In this document: one piece after another, positions 63,417 through 64,000 of the stretch
Layout of the letters: every line of letters begins with the position of its first letter
How positions within the stretch are numbered: the first letter of the stretch is position 1
Source: Nostoc sp. CMAA1605
GTDB taxonomy: Bacteria > Cyanobacteriota > Cyanobacteriia > Cyanobacteriales > Nostocaceae
NCBI RefSeq assembly: GCF_021596505.1
Contig: NZ_PJIZ01000033.1
Location: forward strand, 1 to 64,000
Length of the DNA stretch: 64,000 bases
Direction: 5' to 3'
Made by a program: the position numbers and the translations under genes
Notes under the pieces: generated by a model
Told to the model about the DNA's origin: nothing
The model's input: the letters and a program-made list of their open reading frames with translations, nothing else
Databases searched by the model: none

Positions 63417-64000
63417 CTAACGAGTGCTAGTTTGCTTACTATAGGCAATTTTGCCGTATTCTAATTTAATTATGCGGTCTGCTAAATCAAAATAGCGATC
63501 GTCATGACTAATGACTAACACTGTTTTGCCTCTACTTTTTAATTCTGGTAATAGTTGAGTGTAAAAGATATCTTTAAATACTGGTCTTGATCTGCTGCCC
63601 ATTCATCAAATAAATAAATCGGTCTATCTTCTAAATAAGCTGTCAATAAGGCTAAACGTTTACGCTGTCCTTGAGAAAGGGCTGTGGTGGAAAGTTGACC
63701 GTTAGTAATTTTAACTTTGTGGTCTAATTGCAGTTGCTGGAGATATTTTTGAGCTTGTTTATCTAAATAAGGATTATCTAATCCCAAGAGTTCTTCAAAT
63801 AAATAAAAGTCAGCAAATACTACAGAAAAATATTGACGATACCATTCGCGGTTTTGCTCATTAATCAATTCACCATCTAATAAAACTTTGCCATCTTCAG
63901 GAATATACAAGCCTGTAATTAATTTAGCTAAGGTAGATTTACCGCTACCATTACCACCAACGATAAAAACTATTTCTTGAGGATAGATAGTCAAGTCAAT
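63417..64000 (-). pseudogene. Cyclic-peptide-type ABC exporter, C-terminal part, frameshifted
   Basis: C-terminal ATPase of a SyrD/PvdE/McyH-type peptide exporter; the gene continues beyond the window. The Walker A motif is [10 protein letters not shown], with signature [11 protein letters not shown] and Walker [13 protein letters not shown]. The frame then leaves the family. The following reading frame gives [31 protein letters not shown] and the stop at 63417. Adding one C (GG on the plus strand at 63583-63584 becoming GGG) restores WAADQDPVFKDIF and continuity. This is again a one-base homopolymer change. The DUF2237 gene follows 12 bases downstream. What it would export is not known. Confidence 0.85.

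Noticed and set aside
1-64000. tRNA or rRNA genes
   Set aside because: Gaps were scanned for TPsiC-arm-like GTTCGAATC and acceptor stems and for rRNA segments; none was found by eye. A tRNAscan run would be decisive.

Overview
The window comes from a filamentous, probably heterocyst-forming cyanobacterium of the Nostoc/Anabaena type. Evidence: psbU, chlG, btpA, a PucC-type carrier and several cyanobacterial families of unknown function (DUF3120, DUF2862, HEAT-repeat, TIGR03279-like radical SAM); many GCGATCGC (HIP1) octamers; many short heptanucleotide tandem repeats (TAGTCAT, CCCCAGT, GAGTGCT, TGGGCAT classes) between genes; and very large multi-PAS hybrid histidine kinases. No rRNA, tRNA or CRISPR array was recognised.

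Layout. 0.1-3.8 kb: a GNAT acetyltransferase, a HEAT-repeat protein, a mannose-6-phosphate-isomerase-type cupin and a lipoprotein sorbosone/glucose dehydrogenase. 4.0-8.1 kb: a small secreted-protein gene cut by a TnpB-only IS605-type element; its upstream partner, joined by an ATGA overlap, is a NACHT NTPase with an N-terminal HTH-like region. 8.6-16.0 kb: a signalling block on the minus strand (REC-histidine kinase, REC-EAL, and a giant CBS/PAS/GAF histidine kinase with two frameshifts). 16.4-24.1 kb: GHL10-like hydrolase, PDZ-radical SAM protein, Rpn-family nuclease, UppP and a DUF3120 membrane protein. 24.4-33.0 kb: a small secreted protein, psbU (frameshifted), nadB, a small secreted protein, a CHASE2-PAS-GGDEF cyclase, a VKOR-thioredoxin fusion and BtpA. 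33.7-43.9 kb: rimO (frameshifted), a DEAD-box helicase, a Uma2 protein, aldo/keto reductase, a PucC-like carrier, an inositol-monophosphatase-family enzyme, two tandem paralogues of unknown function and a zinc alcohol dehydrogenase. 44.1-50.9 kb: chlG, an ArsA/Get3-like protein with a degenerate P-loop, DUF2862, GDP-mannose dehydratase, a lipoprotein binding protein, a secreted protein and a methyltransferase. 51.1-59.2 kb: LysR regulator, AurF-type diiron oxygenase, a two-gene unknown operon, a second TnpB-only element and a large membrane hybrid kinase. 60.4-64.0 kb: a squalene/phytoene-synthase-like protein, an HpnJ-like radical SAM protein, DUF2237 and the end of a peptide-exporter-type ABC transporter.

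Two signals stand out. First, four genes (the giant kinase, psbU, rimO, ABC transporter) carry five single-base indels, each a one-base change in a short homopolymer, and each restores a family-typical protein when corrected. That pattern suggests homopolymer-length errors in the assembly, though real mutation cannot be excluded. Second, the NACHT/secreted-protein pair looks like a two-gene conflict module whose second gene was disrupted by an RNA-guided-nuclease (TnpB) element; removing 1332 bases rejoins an in-frame 150-residue secreted protein. The squalene-synthase-like/HpnJ-like pair and the AurF locus are the best leads for uncharacterised metabolism.
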